A stretch of 64,000 nucleotides of DNA, from assembly GCA_028288765.1 (NCBI GenBank), contig JAQGHQ010000317.1:1-64000 (forward strand), in the 5' to 3' direction. A program made the position numbers and the translations under genes. Positions 45,726-56,099 of the stretch are shown here, piece by piece. This DNA is from Gemmataceae bacterium (GTDB lineage Bacteria > Planctomycetota > Planctomycetia > Gemmatales > Gemmataceae). Each line of letters opens with the position of its first letter. The first letter of the stretch is position 1. Below the pieces are notes generated by a model. It was not told where the DNA came from. It worked only from the letters and a program-made list of their open reading frames with translations, and searched no databases.

Positions 45726-47416
45726 CGTTGCGCCGCCCCCCCCGCGTTCGGGCCCGGAACCCGCACGGCGGGTACGAATGCCGCCGCGGCCCGGTCGGTC
45801 GCCGCGGTAATCGGGTTCCACACCACCCCGGCCGCCACCAGCAAGGCGGCCAGTACCGTCAGGTAAACCGAGGCGGCATAAGGAGTCGCGGGCCCCGAAT
45901 TCGCAGGTCCCAAGTCGGGAGAGACGGGCACCGGATCGACGGCTCCCGACTTGGGACTCGAGACCGTCGAACCCGGGGCATCCAGGATCATCGCCCGGAC
46001 CACCCGTAGGTAGTAGTACGCACTGATGGCAGTGTTCACCGCCCCGACCGCGAACAGCGCGTAGAACGCCGTTCCCAGGTCTGGTCGCCCGGCCCCAGAC
46101 GCCCCCTTCCCCGCATCGTACACGGCCGCGAACACCTGGAACTTCCCGGCGAACCCGGCGAGCGGGGGGAACCCGAGGAGCGAGAACAGGAAGAGGGCCA
46201 TCGTCACCGCCAGCACCGGCGACCGCCACACCAGCCCGCGGTACGCGGCCAGGTCTTCGGCCCCGGTGGCGTTCCGCACCAGTGCCACGACCGCGAACGC
46301 CCCCAGGTTCATCAGCAGGTACGCGACCAGGTAGTACAGCACCGCCGACGCCGCGGCCGGGGTCAGCACCGCCACCCCGAGCAGCATGTAGCCGGCGTGC
46401 GCGATGGTCGAGTACGCGAGCAGCCGTTTCAGGTTCGTCTGCCCGAAGGCGGCGAGGTTCCCGAACGTGACCGTGACCGCCCCGGCGATCCCCACCCCGA
46501 GCCCGACCGTGCCCGGGAGCAGCCACGGGGAGGCGGGGGACGCCCCCATCGTGCTTCCGGCCGCCTGGAGGGTGAGCAGGAGGCGGGCGGTGAGGGCGAC
46601 CGCGGCCGCCTTTGACGCGACCGACAGAAACCCGGCGACCTCCGCCGCCGCCCCCTCGAACACGTCCGGGCACCAGAAGTGGAACGGGACGGCGGCGAGC
46701 TTGAACCCGAGCCCGACGAACACCAGGGTGAGGCCGGTCAGGAGGAGCGGGTCGAACCCGCCCGCGGCCCCCATCCGGGCCGCGACCGCGGACGCGAGGT
46801 TCGGCAGGTACCCGGTCCCGAACGTCCCGGCGAGCAGGCTGATCCCGTACAGCATCACCCCGGACGCCCCGGCCCCGAACACCACGTACTTGAGCGCGGC
46901 CTCACTCCCCTGGCGGCGGCCTTTCAGGAAGCCGGCCAGGGCGTAGCTCGGGAGGCTGGCCATTTCGACCGCGATGAACACCAGCATCAGGTGGTTGGCG
47001 GCGGTCATCAGCATCATCCCGAGCGTCCCGCCGAGGAGCAGGGCGTAGAAGTCGCCGGAGTCGTCGCGGTCGGGGATGCCGGTGAGCAGGGTGAGCAGGA
47101 CGGTGAGCAGGGCGGCGGCGAGGAGGAGGGTGCGGACGAACGCGGAGAACGGGTCCGAGATGAGCATCCCGGCGAAGTACGGAGTCGACACGGCCGCCGA
47201 CCCGGCGGCCTCCCGCACCCCGACGACCGCGACCAGAAGGGCAACGCCCAGGACCGCGACCGCGACCCCACCGAGGTGGGACCGGTCGAGGGCCTTCACG
47301 AGCCGGCACAGCAGGAGGAAGACGACCCCGCCGGCGACCACCAGTTCCGGGAGGAACAGGAGTAGGTCGGACCCGAGGGCGGTCTGAAGGGCGTCGATAT
47401 TGGAGGGGGTGAGCAT
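45722..47416 (-). CDS. nuoN: NADH-quinone oxidoreductase subunit N
   Basis: 564 aa; multiple TM; LPSYALAGFLKGRRQGSEAALKYVVFGAGASGVMLYGISLLAG; LLAYSTIAHAGYMLLGV. Confidence 0.92.
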   Translation of the reverse strand: MLTPSNIDALQTALGSDLLLFLPELVVAGGVVFLLLCRLVKALDRSHLGGVAVAVLGVALLVAVVGVREAAGSAAVSTPYFAGMLISDPFSAFVRTLLLAAALLTVLLTLLTGIPDRDDSGDFYALLLGGTLGMMLMTAANHLMLVFIAVEMASLPSYALAGFLKGRRQGSEAALKYVVFGAGASGVMLYGISLLAGTFGTGYLPNLASAVAARMGAAGGFDPLLLTGLTLVFVGLGFKLAAVPFHFWCPDVFEGAAAEVAGFLSVASKAAAVALTARLLLTLQAAGSTMGASPASPWLLPGTVGLGVGIAGAVTVTFGNLAAFGQTNLKRLLAYSTIAHAGYMLLGVAVLTPAAASAVLYYLVAYLLMNLGAFAVVALVRNATGAEDLAAYRGLVWRSPVLAVTMALFLFSLLGFPPLAGFAGKFQVFAAVYDAGKGASGAGRPDLGTAFYALFAVGAVNTAISAYYYLRVVRAMILDAPGSTVSSPKSGAVDPVPVSPDLGPANSGPATPYAASVYLTVLAALLVAAGVVWNPITAATDRAAAAFVPAVRVPGPNAGGAAQR

Positions 47417-47728
47417 CGTAAGAGGCGGCCCATCAGCACGGCCGGGGGAGGTGGCCGCAAACCGAGAGAGGTTAGGGTACCCATCACCCTCCCCAGGGGG
47501 AAGGGGTTCGGCGAACGAGCCCGGGAGTGGCCGGCCGTCCCGAGGCGATCTCCTCTCGCCGGTCGGGGTCCCGTCGCGGGCCGGATCACCCGATCGGGCT
47601 GGCGGAAGCCGGCGGTCCCTGACTGCCCACCCCTCACGCGGCCGTCAGCTTGAACTTGTTGACATTTTGCCCGGGCACACACGAACATAGAGTAAGCCCT
47701 CCCAGAAGACTGATGCGCCCTTGCCGGA

Positions 47729-50362
47729 GTGGCGGACATGTCACCGAGCCACGACATCACCCAGCCCGTAAACGGCTTACTCCCGGACATTGAGCACAGC
47801 GTCTCCGGGGCCGAGGTCACCCGGGACGACCCCGGCCGCACCGGCCGCCCCGGAGAGGTCGGAGACCCAGCCTCGTTGGGTTCGAGCGGCTCCCAGGAAA
47901 TGGCGTTCGGGGCCGTCACCTGCCCCCGGTTCATCGGCGACTACGAGATCCTCCGCCTCCTGGGCAGCGGCGGCATGGGGAACGTCTTCGTGGCCAAGAA
48001 CCTGTTCTTCGGCCGGGAAGAAGCCCTGAAAATGATCCACGACCGCCTCGACTCCCGCGAAGCACGGAAGAAGTTCGTCGAGGAAATGCACACCCAGGCC
48101 GGGCTGGATCACGCGAACATCGTCAAGGTCCATTACGCCGGGATGTCCAAGCACGCCGGAAAGTACAAGGACCAGCTGTATTTCGTGACGTCGTTGGAGT
48201 CCGGCGACCTGGGCGACGCGATCGAGAAGACCGGGCCGTTTCCCCCGGCCCGGGCCGCCGACCTCATCCGGCAGCTGGCGAAGGCCATCGCCCACGCCCA
48301 CGCCCGGGGCGTGATCCACTGCGACCTGAAGCCGAAGAACATCCTCCTCGCCGCGGACGGGACCCCGAAGGTGACGGACTTCGGGCTCGTGAAGTTCCTG
48401 GCGGTCCGGGGCGGGGCCCAGCCGGCGCCGGGCCGCCCGTTCGGCACGCCCAATTACATGCCCCCGGAACAGGCCCGCGGGGAGCACGACCGGGTGGACC
48501 AGCGGTCGGACGTGTACGGGCTCGGCGCGGTGTTGTACGAGCTGTTGACCGGCCAGCCGCCGTACCCGGGCGCCAGCCGGGACGAGGTCCTCGAGCGGGT
48601 GAAGGACCTGGCGGCGACGCCGAAGCCCCCCCGGGAACTCAATCCCAAAATCCCGCCCCGGCTCGAGGCCATCTGCCTGCGGTGCCTCCGGAAATACCCG
48701 GCCGGCCGGTACACATCGGCCGACGAGCTGGCGGCCGATCTGCACGACTTCCTTCAGCTGCCGTGGTGGCGGCGGCGGTGGCGGGAGATCGTGATCACCC
48801 TGCTGCTCGGGGGGATACTGTCAGTCGGCTGGGAAGCCCTCCCGTCGCCCCGGGCTAAAGCCCGGAGAGCACTCGACAAGGCGGAGCAGGCCCTCCAGGA
48901 CCAGAACCTGGCCGTCGCGGCGGACCACTACGCGGCGGCGAAACGCTTGTACCTGACCCTCGTCGACGCGCCGGTCGTCCTCGACCGGGAGGAGTTGAAG
49001 CGGAAGCTGGCCGAGGTCGACGGCCGGTTGGCCGAACTCCAGGATCAGGACCGCCGGGGGAAGACGGCCGAAAAGGTCCGCGCGGCCGAATCCCGGCGGG
49101 CGGAAGCCGCCCAGGCACGCCAGGCTGGGGACCGGGGCGAGGAGTTCAAGAGCCTGAACGCCGCGGCCAAGCAGTACGAGGAACTCCTCCAGCTCGGCCC
49201 GGCCGCCGAGATCGGGCCGGGCCCGCGGTGCGATTATGGCAAGATCCTTACCCGCCTCGCCGAACTCCACGAAGAAGACCGGAACCCGGCCGACGCGGAA
49301 AAAACCCTGGAAGACGCCCGCAAGGTTCTCGATGGGGCGAAGGTCGAAACATCGGAGATCGCCCTCGCCAGGGCCGAGGTAGAACACATCTGGGGCGTCC
49401 ATTTCATGAACGACGGGAGGCACGACAAGGCTCGGGAGCGGTACCTGAAAGGACGCGACCTCCGCGTCCGCCTGTGGGAGGAGAAGAAGGACGACCGGGA
49501 ATACTGCCGCGATCTGGCCCGGAGTCACGGCTACCTGGGGGACGTCCAGCTGGTGACGGACCCGGTCGGAAGCGCCCTGGATTCGTACCTGCGGGCGAAG
49601 GAGCTCCGCCAGGCGCTCGCGGAGAAGGACCCGCAGAACGTCGAGGCGCAGTGCCTGCACGCCCGGGATTTCGGCAACCTGGCGTCGGCCCACGAGTGGC
49701 AGGGAGGAGAAGAGGACCTCGACAAGGCGGGCAAGGCCCACCGGGACCGGCTCGACTACTACCTCCGCCACGTCGAGCCGCTCCCGAAACTCCTTCCCGC
49801 CGCCCACCTGACCGAGCGGGCGGACACCCGCGTGGCGCTCGCGGAATTGCTCCTGGACAGGCCGGCTCCCCCGGCTCCGGAAATCGCGGAGTTGCTCGGC
49901 CGGGCCGAGGAGGAGTACACCCGGCTCCGCGACAAGGACTCGGAAAAGACCTGTTCCGCGCCGATCAAAGCCGCCCTGGCCCGGCTCCACGTGGTCTGGG
50001 GACGGTTTCACCACCTCCGCGGGAAGGAGACCGAGGCCCGGGGCCGGTTACAGGCGGCGAAGGAACTGTTCACCATCCTGGACGACGACGAGAAAGCCCA
50101 GCCCGAGGACTACTACCACCTGGCGGTCGTCCAGACGCTCCTCGGCGTGTTGCCGACGACGTCCGAGTTCGACCGCCTGAACCACCAACTCCTGGCTCTC
50201 GACCGGCTCGAGAAAGCGGTCCGGAAAGGGTTCCGGAACCAAAAACGGCTCGAGCGCGATCTGGGGCTGGCCCTACTCGGGCGGGCCCACCCGAGGCGGT
50301 TCGGGGAGATCATTGCCGATCTCCACAGGCGTCTGCTCGAACTCCAGGGCAAACCGGCCTGA
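47729..50362 (+). CDS. serine/threonine protein kinase with C-terminal TPR-like region
   Basis: LLGSGGMGNVFVAKN, VIHCDLKPKNILLAADGTPKVTDFGLVKF, GTPNYMPPEQARGE; TM EIVITLLLGGILSVGWEAL. Confidence 0.92.
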   Translation: MADMSPSHDITQPVNGLLPDIEHSVSGAEVTRDDPGRTGRPGEVGDPASLGSSGSQEMAFGAVTCPRFIGDYEILRLLGSGGMGNVFVAKNLFFGREEALKMIHDRLDSREARKKFVEEMHTQAGLDHANIVKVHYAGMSKHAGKYKDQLYFVTSLESGDLGDAIEKTGPFPPARAADLIRQLAKAIAHAHARGVIHCDLKPKNILLAADGTPKVTDFGLVKFLAVRGGAQPAPGRPFGTPNYMPPEQARGEHDRVDQRSDVYGLGAVLYELLTGQPPYPGASRDEVLERVKDLAATPKPPRELNPKIPPRLEAICLRCLRKYPAGRYTSADELAADLHDFLQLPWWRRRWREIVITLLLGGILSVGWEALPSPRAKARRALDKAEQALQDQNLAVAADHYAAAKRLYLTLVDAPVVLDREELKRKLAEVDGRLAELQDQDRRGKTAEKVRAAESRRAEAAQARQAGDRGEEFKSLNAAAKQYEELLQLGPAAEIGPGPRCDYGKILTRLAELHEEDRNPADAEKTLEDARKVLDGAKVETSEIALARAEVEHIWGVHFMNDGRHDKARERYLKGRDLRVRLWEEKKDDREYCRDLARSHGYLGDVQLVTDPVGSALDSYLRAKELRQALAEKDPQNVEAQCLHARDFGNLASAHEWQGGEEDLDKAGKAHRDRLDYYLRHVEPLPKLLPAAHLTERADTRVALAELLLDRPAPPAPEIAELLGRAEEEYTRLRDKDSEKTCSAPIKAALARLHVVWGRFHHLRGKETEARGRLQAAKELFTILDDDEKAQPEDYYHLAVVQTLLGVLPTTSEFDRLNHQLLALDRLEKAVRKGFRNQKRLERDLGLALLGRAHPRRFGEIIADLHRRLLELQGKPA

Positions 50363-50454
50363 CGCGGTCGTCTTCCCTCGCGGTGCGGTTCGGGAACCAG
50401 AAGGGCCCGCGGGCCCACGGCCCGGGCTCGGGCGGAGCTCGGCGGGCCGCCCCG

Positions 50455-51630
50455 TCACCCCTTCAGCATCTCGTCGTGCTTCATCCCGGACGGCGGGAGG
50501 TCGGCCTTGCGGCAGTTCGCCAGCGCGGCCTTCGCCCCGGAGAACTGGTCGGCGTCGTTGTCCTCCCACTCGATCGACACCGCCCCGTCGAACCCGACCC
50601 GGTTCAGCTCGATGAAGATCTCTTCCAGGCTGTTCGCATCTCGAGCCGTGCCGGCGGTAACGAAGTTCCACCCGTTCGCCCAGTGGCCCATCGGCCGGTG
50701 CCCGCCCAGCCGGCCCGCCCGGCAGTGCTCCCGGGCCACCCACACCCCCTTCACGTGGGCGCAGTGGATGAACTCCGGGAACTCCCGGATGAACTGGATC
50801 ACGCTCACGTTCTGCCACTCCATGTGCGACCCGTCGAGGTTGAACCCGACCACCCCCTCGTACCCGGCCTTGCACATGTGGGTGATGTAGTCCGAGGCGC
50901 TCTCGATATCCCCCATCGCCCGCTCGCTCGGGTGGCACTCCAGGTCGAACGTGATCCCGTACTGCTTGCACAGGTCCCACACCGGCCCGAACCGCTCGAC
51001 CAGGAGTTCCAGCGACAGCTGCCGGACGTCCGGCAGCTTGTACCCCTCGATCGCGTCCGGCAGGGGCGGGAACAGGAACCAGTGGCTCCAGCAGTTCGCC
51101 GGCGACCCGACGAACCCGGGCAGCGCCACCTTCCGGCCCTGGAGCTTGCTCAGGTGGCCGGCGTACCGGACGCACGCCTCCAGGTCCTTCCGGGCCTCGG
51201 CGTGGACCAGCTTGCCGACCTCCGGCGGGACGTAGTACGGGTCGGTCCGCGGGGGGGTGTTCCCGGCCTTCCGCCACTCCCGGTACGCGGCCTTCGCCTC
51301 GCCCTTCCCGCTGCAGAAGTTCAACGTCTTGGCGGTCGGCTCGTCGCCGAGGATCTGCCCCTGGAGGTGACTGGCGACGGTGAAGATTTCGAGCCCGTGC
51401 TTCTTCGCCAGGGCGACTCGCTCCCTGGCGTACTCGGCGGCCCCGGCGTCGGTGTCGCAGCGCCGCAGGTCCAGCTCCCAGGAGGCTTCCTCCCACCCAT
51501 CGAACCCGGCGGTTTCGAGGAACGGGATCCAGTGCGCTTCGGGGACGTTCCCGAACTGGCCGCGGACGAGGCCGATCTGGTGGAACGAACCTTTACCGTT
51601 CTTGTGCTGGGGGGTCTGGTGAAAGCCCAT
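50455..51630 (-). CDS. sugar phosphate isomerase/epimerase (TIM barrel, xylose isomerase-like)
   Basis: LETAGFDGWEEASWELDLRRCDTD; FDLECHPSERAMGD; VGFNLDGSHMEWQ; GFDGAVSIEWEDNDAD. Confidence 0.88.
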   Translation of the reverse strand: MGFHQTPQHKNGKGSFHQIGLVRGQFGNVPEAHWIPFLETAGFDGWEEASWELDLRRCDTDAGAAEYARERVALAKKHGLEIFTVASHLQGQILGDEPTAKTLNFCSGKGEAKAAYREWRKAGNTPPRTDPYYVPPEVGKLVHAEARKDLEACVRYAGHLSKLQGRKVALPGFVGSPANCWSHWFLFPPLPDAIEGYKLPDVRQLSLELLVERFGPVWDLCKQYGITFDLECHPSERAMGDIESASDYITHMCKAGYEGVVGFNLDGSHMEWQNVSVIQFIREFPEFIHCAHVKGVWVAREHCRAGRLGGHRPMGHWANGWNFVTAGTARDANSLEEIFIELNRVGFDGAVSIEWEDNDADQFSGAKAALANCRKADLPPSGMKHDEMLKG

Positions 51631-51845
51631 CGGGAGAGACTCCGGTGTGGGGTTTTGCGGGCGGGTGAACCGCCCGGTACGCTGGCGGACCGTTACCGCA
51701 GACTGTACGGCCCGCCGAAACGGCGGGCAACAATCACCCGCCGGAAACACAACCGACATTCCGCCTTCAAGAACGCTTCCGACAATGCCGATTCGAGGTG
51801 TACAGATTTCGACCTTACGTATCCCGAACCCGAGAGGAGTGAGTC

Positions 51846-52232
51846 ATGCCGCGCGTCGTTCACTTCGAGATCCACGCCGACGACCCGGCCCGGGCGGCGA
51901 AGTTCTACACCGACCTGTTCGACTGGTCGATCACCAAATGGGACGGTCCGGTCGATTACTGGATGGTCGTCACGGGTCCGGATAGTACCCCGGGGATCAA
52001 CGGCGGGATCATGAAGCGGATGCACCCGCTCGGCGGGACGGACGGGGTGATCGCCTACGTCTGCACGGTTCAGGTGGACGACCTCGACCGGTCCGTCGCC
52101 CGCGGGCAGGAGCTGGGCGGGTCGGTGGGTTTGCCGCGGATGCCGGTGCCCGGGGTCGGCTGGCTGGCGTATCTGAAGGACACCGAGGGGAACGTGTTCG
52201 GGCTGATGCAGCCGGACCCGGCGGCGAAGTGA
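51846..52232 (+). CDS. VOC family (glyoxalase-like) protein
   Basis: VVHFEIHADDPARAAKFYTDLFDWSITKW...WLAYLKDTEGNVFGLMQPD. Confidence 0.93.
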   Translation: MPRVVHFEIHADDPARAAKFYTDLFDWSITKWDGPVDYWMVVTGPDSTPGINGGIMKRMHPLGGTDGVIAYVCTVQVDDLDRSVARGQELGGSVGLPRMPVPGVGWLAYLKDTEGNVFGLMQPDPAAK

Positions 52233-52297
52233 GGAGGCCGGGCACCGCTTGCGCGCGGGTGATGGACTGGCGGACCGGATCTGGGTATCACACCCCG

Positions 52298-52726
52298 ATG
52301 CCCACCGCCGCCGCCGACACGGCCCTCAAGTGGCTCCTCCGCCTGATCGGCGGGGTGGAGCTCTGCGCCATTCCGTTCATCCTCTTCCCGGCACCGTGGA
52401 TGGACGCGGTCCACGACCGCGTGCTCGGGCTTGGGCCGCTCCCGGACGGGCCCGTGGTCGAGTACATGGCCCGCAGTCTGTCGGCCCTGTACGCGGTTCA
52501 CGGGGCTGTCATTTTCCGGCTGTCGTTCGACCTCCCCCGGTTCCGGCCGCTTGTCGGCTTCCTCGGCTGGCTGCACGTCCTCCTCGGAATGGCGGTCCTC
52601 GGCACCGATTTCACTGCGGGCCTGCCGTGGTACTGGGTCGGCGTAGAGGGACCGGTCATCGCCGCGGGCGGGGGGATGATCCTGGTGTTGACCCGGCTCA
52701 ACGCAAGGACCGGCCGGACGGCATAG
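52298..52726 (+). CDS. small membrane hypothetical protein
   Basis: Four hydrophobic segments; start uncertain (52229 GTG overlaps the previous stop, 52262, or 52298). Confidence 0.65.
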   Translation: MPTAAADTALKWLLRLIGGVELCAIPFILFPAPWMDAVHDRVLGLGPLPDGPVVEYMARSLSALYAVHGAVIFRLSFDLPRFRPLVGFLGWLHVLLGMAVLGTDFTAGLPWYWVGVEGPVIAAGGGMILVLTRLNARTGRTA

Positions 52727-52883
52727 GGTGATGCCCCCGAGGGGTTCTCAGCATCAGCGTCGCAGGATCTCACTCCTCGACACCCGCCAGTGTGGTAACA
52801 CTCGGCGTGGTTGAGCCGGGACTTCTCTCAACTTCGTCGGGTACTGGGGCCATCTCGTGAGGGGGACCGGTGCCAACTACTCG

Positions 52884-54638
52884 TCATCTCCCGGGCAGGT
52901 TGACCGTTTCGGCTGTGGCCACGCCCTCGGTCAGCCGCCACCGGGTGCGAGCCGGAAGATCACGAAACACCTGCACCTTCCCAGACGGCCATCGGACGGT
53001 CACGGCGTCGAGTTTCGGGGCTTCGCCCAACCCGAGTAGGAGCCGACGGTCGTTCGCCGACAGGTAACTTCCACCGCCGATTACACAGTGATGCCGGCTT
53101 TTCCCGCCCCACTCCACCCGCACTACCGCCCCAACCGCGTTCCGATTGCTCTTCTTCCCATCCCCGACCAGTTCCAGGCTCACCCACCCGTTATGGGTCG
53201 TGGTCCGGTTGTGGAGTAATACGGCCGGCTCCCCGACCGCGGAAAGGACGAGGTCGGGGAGGCCGTCGTGGTCGTAGTCTGCTCGGGCAAGCCCGCGGCC
53301 GACCCGGGGCTTCAAGAAGTCTGCCCCGGCCGTCTCGCTCGCGTCCCGGAACTTTCCGGCCCCATTCCCGAGAAACAATTGTGCCTCCTGGGCGTAAGAG
53401 ACCCCGGACGCCTGCCGGGCGGCACGGTTGACGTGCCCATTCGCCACCGCCAGGTCCACATTCCCATCCAGGTCCGAGTCGAGCGCGCATACCCCAAACT
53501 TCAGCCGGTCGACGCTCGGTCCGCCAAGCCCGGACGGGTAACTGGCGTCATCGAACCGGAGGTTCCCGCGGTTCAGGAACAGAACATTCGGCAACCGTTG
53601 GAAGTTCGTCACGAACAGCGACGGGCGGCCGGACCCGTCGAGGTCAGCCGCCTCCACCCCCATCCCGGCCATCCGCTCACCCCCGGGCCCGAGCGCCACA
53701 CCCGCGGGAAGGGCGACCTCCTCGAACCGCATCCCGCCGAGGTTATGGAACAGATACGCCGGGCCGAGGTCATTCACGGCGTAGATGTCCGGCTTCCCGT
53801 CCCCGTCCAGGTCGAGGATCACCACCCCAAGCCCGGCCTCGGCCGTGACCGACCCGACCCCGGACGACTGGGTCACATCGGTAAACGAGCCGTCGCCGGT
53901 GTTCCTGAACAGGCGGTGGACGACGTGCGGGTAGGCGGTCGGGTTGCACGAGATGGGCAGTCCTTTCGCCGGATCCTTGCAGGTGAACGGGTTCGTCGGG
54001 TCGATCTCAACGTAGTTGCAGAGGTAGAGGTCGAGCAAACCGTCCCCGTCCAGATCGGCCCAGGCGCAGCTCGTCCCCCAGTGCGGGTTGCTCAGTTTCG
54101 CCGCGTCGGTCACGTCTTTGAACCGCCGCCCCCCCGGGGCGGTCCGGTCCGCGACGTTGTGGAACAGCGAGACCCCGCCAAGGTACGTCACGACGAGGTC
54201 GTCGAACCCGTCGTTGTCGTAGTCCCCGACCGCGCACCCCATCCCGAACCCGGCCTTGTCCAGCCCGACCCGGGCGGTGACGTCGGTGAACGTCCCGTCC
54301 CGGTTGTTCCGGTACAGCTTGTGGGTCTTCGACGGGTCACCCGGCGCCGGAGGGAGGGGACCGTCCTGAACGTGGAACAGGTCCGGCCACCCGTCCGCGT
54401 CGTAGTCGATCCATCCCACCCCACTCCCCATCGTCTCGGTGATCAGGTGCTGGGGGGTGGCCGGATCGAAGTGCCGGAAGTCGACCCCTGCCGCTTCCGC
54501 CACGTCCTCGAACCAGACCGTGCCGTGCGGCGGACCGGGTGGCGAGGGGTCGGGAGCCGGGCCACCGGAGTGGAGCAGATACCAGCCCCCGACACTGGCA
54601 ACCACGAGAACGACCAGCCCGATCGTTGCCTTTCCCAT
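52884..54638 (-). CDS. CRTAC1 family protein (FG-GAP repeats + ASPIC/UnbV domain)
   Basis: VGWIDYDADGWPDLFHVQDG, CAVGDYDNDGFDDLVV, DAVTVRWPSGKVQVFRDLPA. Confidence 0.93.
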   Translation of the reverse strand: MGKATIGLVVLVVASVGGWYLLHSGGPAPDPSPPGPPHGTVWFEDVAEAAGVDFRHFDPATPQHLITETMGSGVGWIDYDADGWPDLFHVQDGPLPPAPGDPSKTHKLYRNNRDGTFTDVTARVGLDKAGFGMGCAVGDYDNDGFDDLVVTYLGGVSLFHNVADRTAPGGRRFKDVTDAAKLSNPHWGTSCAWADLDGDGLLDLYLCNYVEIDPTNPFTCKDPAKGLPISCNPTAYPHVVHRLFRNTGDGSFTDVTQSSGVGSVTAEAGLGVVILDLDGDGKPDIYAVNDLGPAYLFHNLGGMRFEEVALPAGVALGPGGERMAGMGVEAADLDGSGRPSLFVTNFQRLPNVLFLNRGNLRFDDASYPSGLGGPSVDRLKFGVCALDSDLDGNVDLAVANGHVNRAARQASGVSYAQEAQLFLGNGAGKFRDASETAGADFLKPRVGRGLARADYDHDGLPDLVLSAVGEPAVLLHNRTTTHNGWVSLELVGDGKKSNRNAVGAVVRVEWGGKSRHHCVIGGGSYLSANDRRLLLGLGEAPKLDAVTVRWPSGKVQVFRDLPARTRWRLTEGVATAETVNLPGR

Positions 54639-54657
54639 TCGGATATCCAGGTGGGCG

Positions 54658-55728
54658 TCAGGGGATCTGGGCGGTCCGGGTCCGGACGGCCCGCGCCAGG
54701 TCCGGACGGCCGAGCCGGTCGTGGCACTCGGCCAACAGACTCAGGACCGCCCGGTCGGGCCCGGTCCGGTTGAGGAATGACTCGAGGACGCGGCGGGCTT
54801 CGTCCGGCTCCCCGATCGCGAGAAGGGTCTCGGCGGCGCGGAGTTGAAGGCCTCTGTCCGACGGCCGCTGGCGGGCGTCGCCGAGGGCGTAGGTCGCCCG
54901 CTGGACCAGGGTCAACTGGTCGAACACCGTCTTCGCCTCGTCGGGGTGCCCGGTCCGGGTCAGCGCCTGTCCGAGGTGGTGGAGGAGGAGGACTCGTTCG
55001 TCCGTATTGCGGGGTCTGACGCGCCGGAGCGTGTCGACCGCCCGGGGGTACTCGCCGGCCTGCTGGTAGACGATCCCCCGTAAGAGGAGTGCGTCGGGCT
55101 GGTCGGCCGTCTCACCGAGTACCCGGTCCAACAGCACGCCGGCTTCCACGGGGTTTCCCCGAGCCGCCTCGGCCCGGGCTAGTGCCACCCGGATCTCGGC
55201 CGGCGGGATCGGGGGGGCTTCAAGGAGCCTATTGCACTCGCGGACGGTATCGTTGTACCGCCCGACGAGGAAATACAGCCCGGCGAGCCGGAGGCGGGTT
55301 TTTTGATCATCCGGGACGATGGCAAGAACCTGCTCCGCCGGACGGATCAAGTCCTCCGCCGGACGGTGAAGGCGCTGGCGAACGTCCAACTGCGACAGGA
55401 AGGGCTCAGGGTCGTGGGGTTGGGCCCGGCACCACCGGTCTGTGTACGGCTCGATCTCTTCGGGTTGGGCGCCCGCGCGGGTCATTCCTTTGACCAAGGC
55501 CCTGAGCAGGTCGGGGTCGTCAGGAGCCCGGATCAGGCAGCCGAGAAGCAGTGGAACGGCTTGCTGCGGGTGGCCGTCCTCGGCCAGGGCGAGGGCGTGC
55601 CGCCGCTCGTCGGAAAGGGTCGCGACGCGGGAGAGGTAATAGTACCCCCCGCCCACGCCGGTGAGTACAACGGCCGCGACGAGAGCTCGTCGGCCGGGGC
55701 GGCCAAATGACGTGGGGCCAATCGCCAT
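54658..55728 (-). CDS. TPR protein
   Basis: 356 aa; TM then TPR units; co-oriented with the CRTAC1 gene. Confidence 0.85.
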   Translation of the reverse strand: MAIGPTSFGRPGRRALVAAVVLTGVGGGYYYLSRVATLSDERRHALALAEDGHPQQAVPLLLGCLIRAPDDPDLLRALVKGMTRAGAQPEEIEPYTDRWCRAQPHDPEPFLSQLDVRQRLHRPAEDLIRPAEQVLAIVPDDQKTRLRLAGLYFLVGRYNDTVRECNRLLEAPPIPPAEIRVALARAEAARGNPVEAGVLLDRVLGETADQPDALLLRGIVYQQAGEYPRAVDTLRRVRPRNTDERVLLLHHLGQALTRTGHPDEAKTVFDQLTLVQRATYALGDARQRPSDRGLQLRAAETLLAIGEPDEARRVLESFLNRTGPDRAVLSLLAECHDRLGRPDLARAVRTRTAQIP

Positions 55729-56099
55729 ACTGCGGTCCAGATCGGCGACTTGAGTAGGGTCATCCCGGTCGTCTTTCGACGGACCAGGAGTGCGGTCAAG
55801 TTTCCTCCCGTGCCGAAAAGATGGCGGCGCAGGGGACGATCCTTCGCTAAATCATCCGGGTGCTTGATCAGACCGGGGCCGAGCAAGGGTCGGCGACCGC
55901 AGCCAATGTCGGAACCGGTTATCCCGATCGATTCCCCGGCCCGGACCAGTGCTTCGGCGGCGCAATTCCTTGGCCAGGTCCCCAGTTACTGATCTGATCT
56001 ACCCGATTTCCTGTTGCACAGCAACAGCCCTCAGCCCATAATCACTTGCATCCCGTCGTTTTTTCCGAGGCTTTTCGGCCCGTCTGTGAGGTTCACTCG

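Noticed and set aside
45309-46673. 454-aa ORF as a single protein
   Set aside because: Its N-terminal part is a shadow frame of nuoN; the credible gene begins at ATG 45725.
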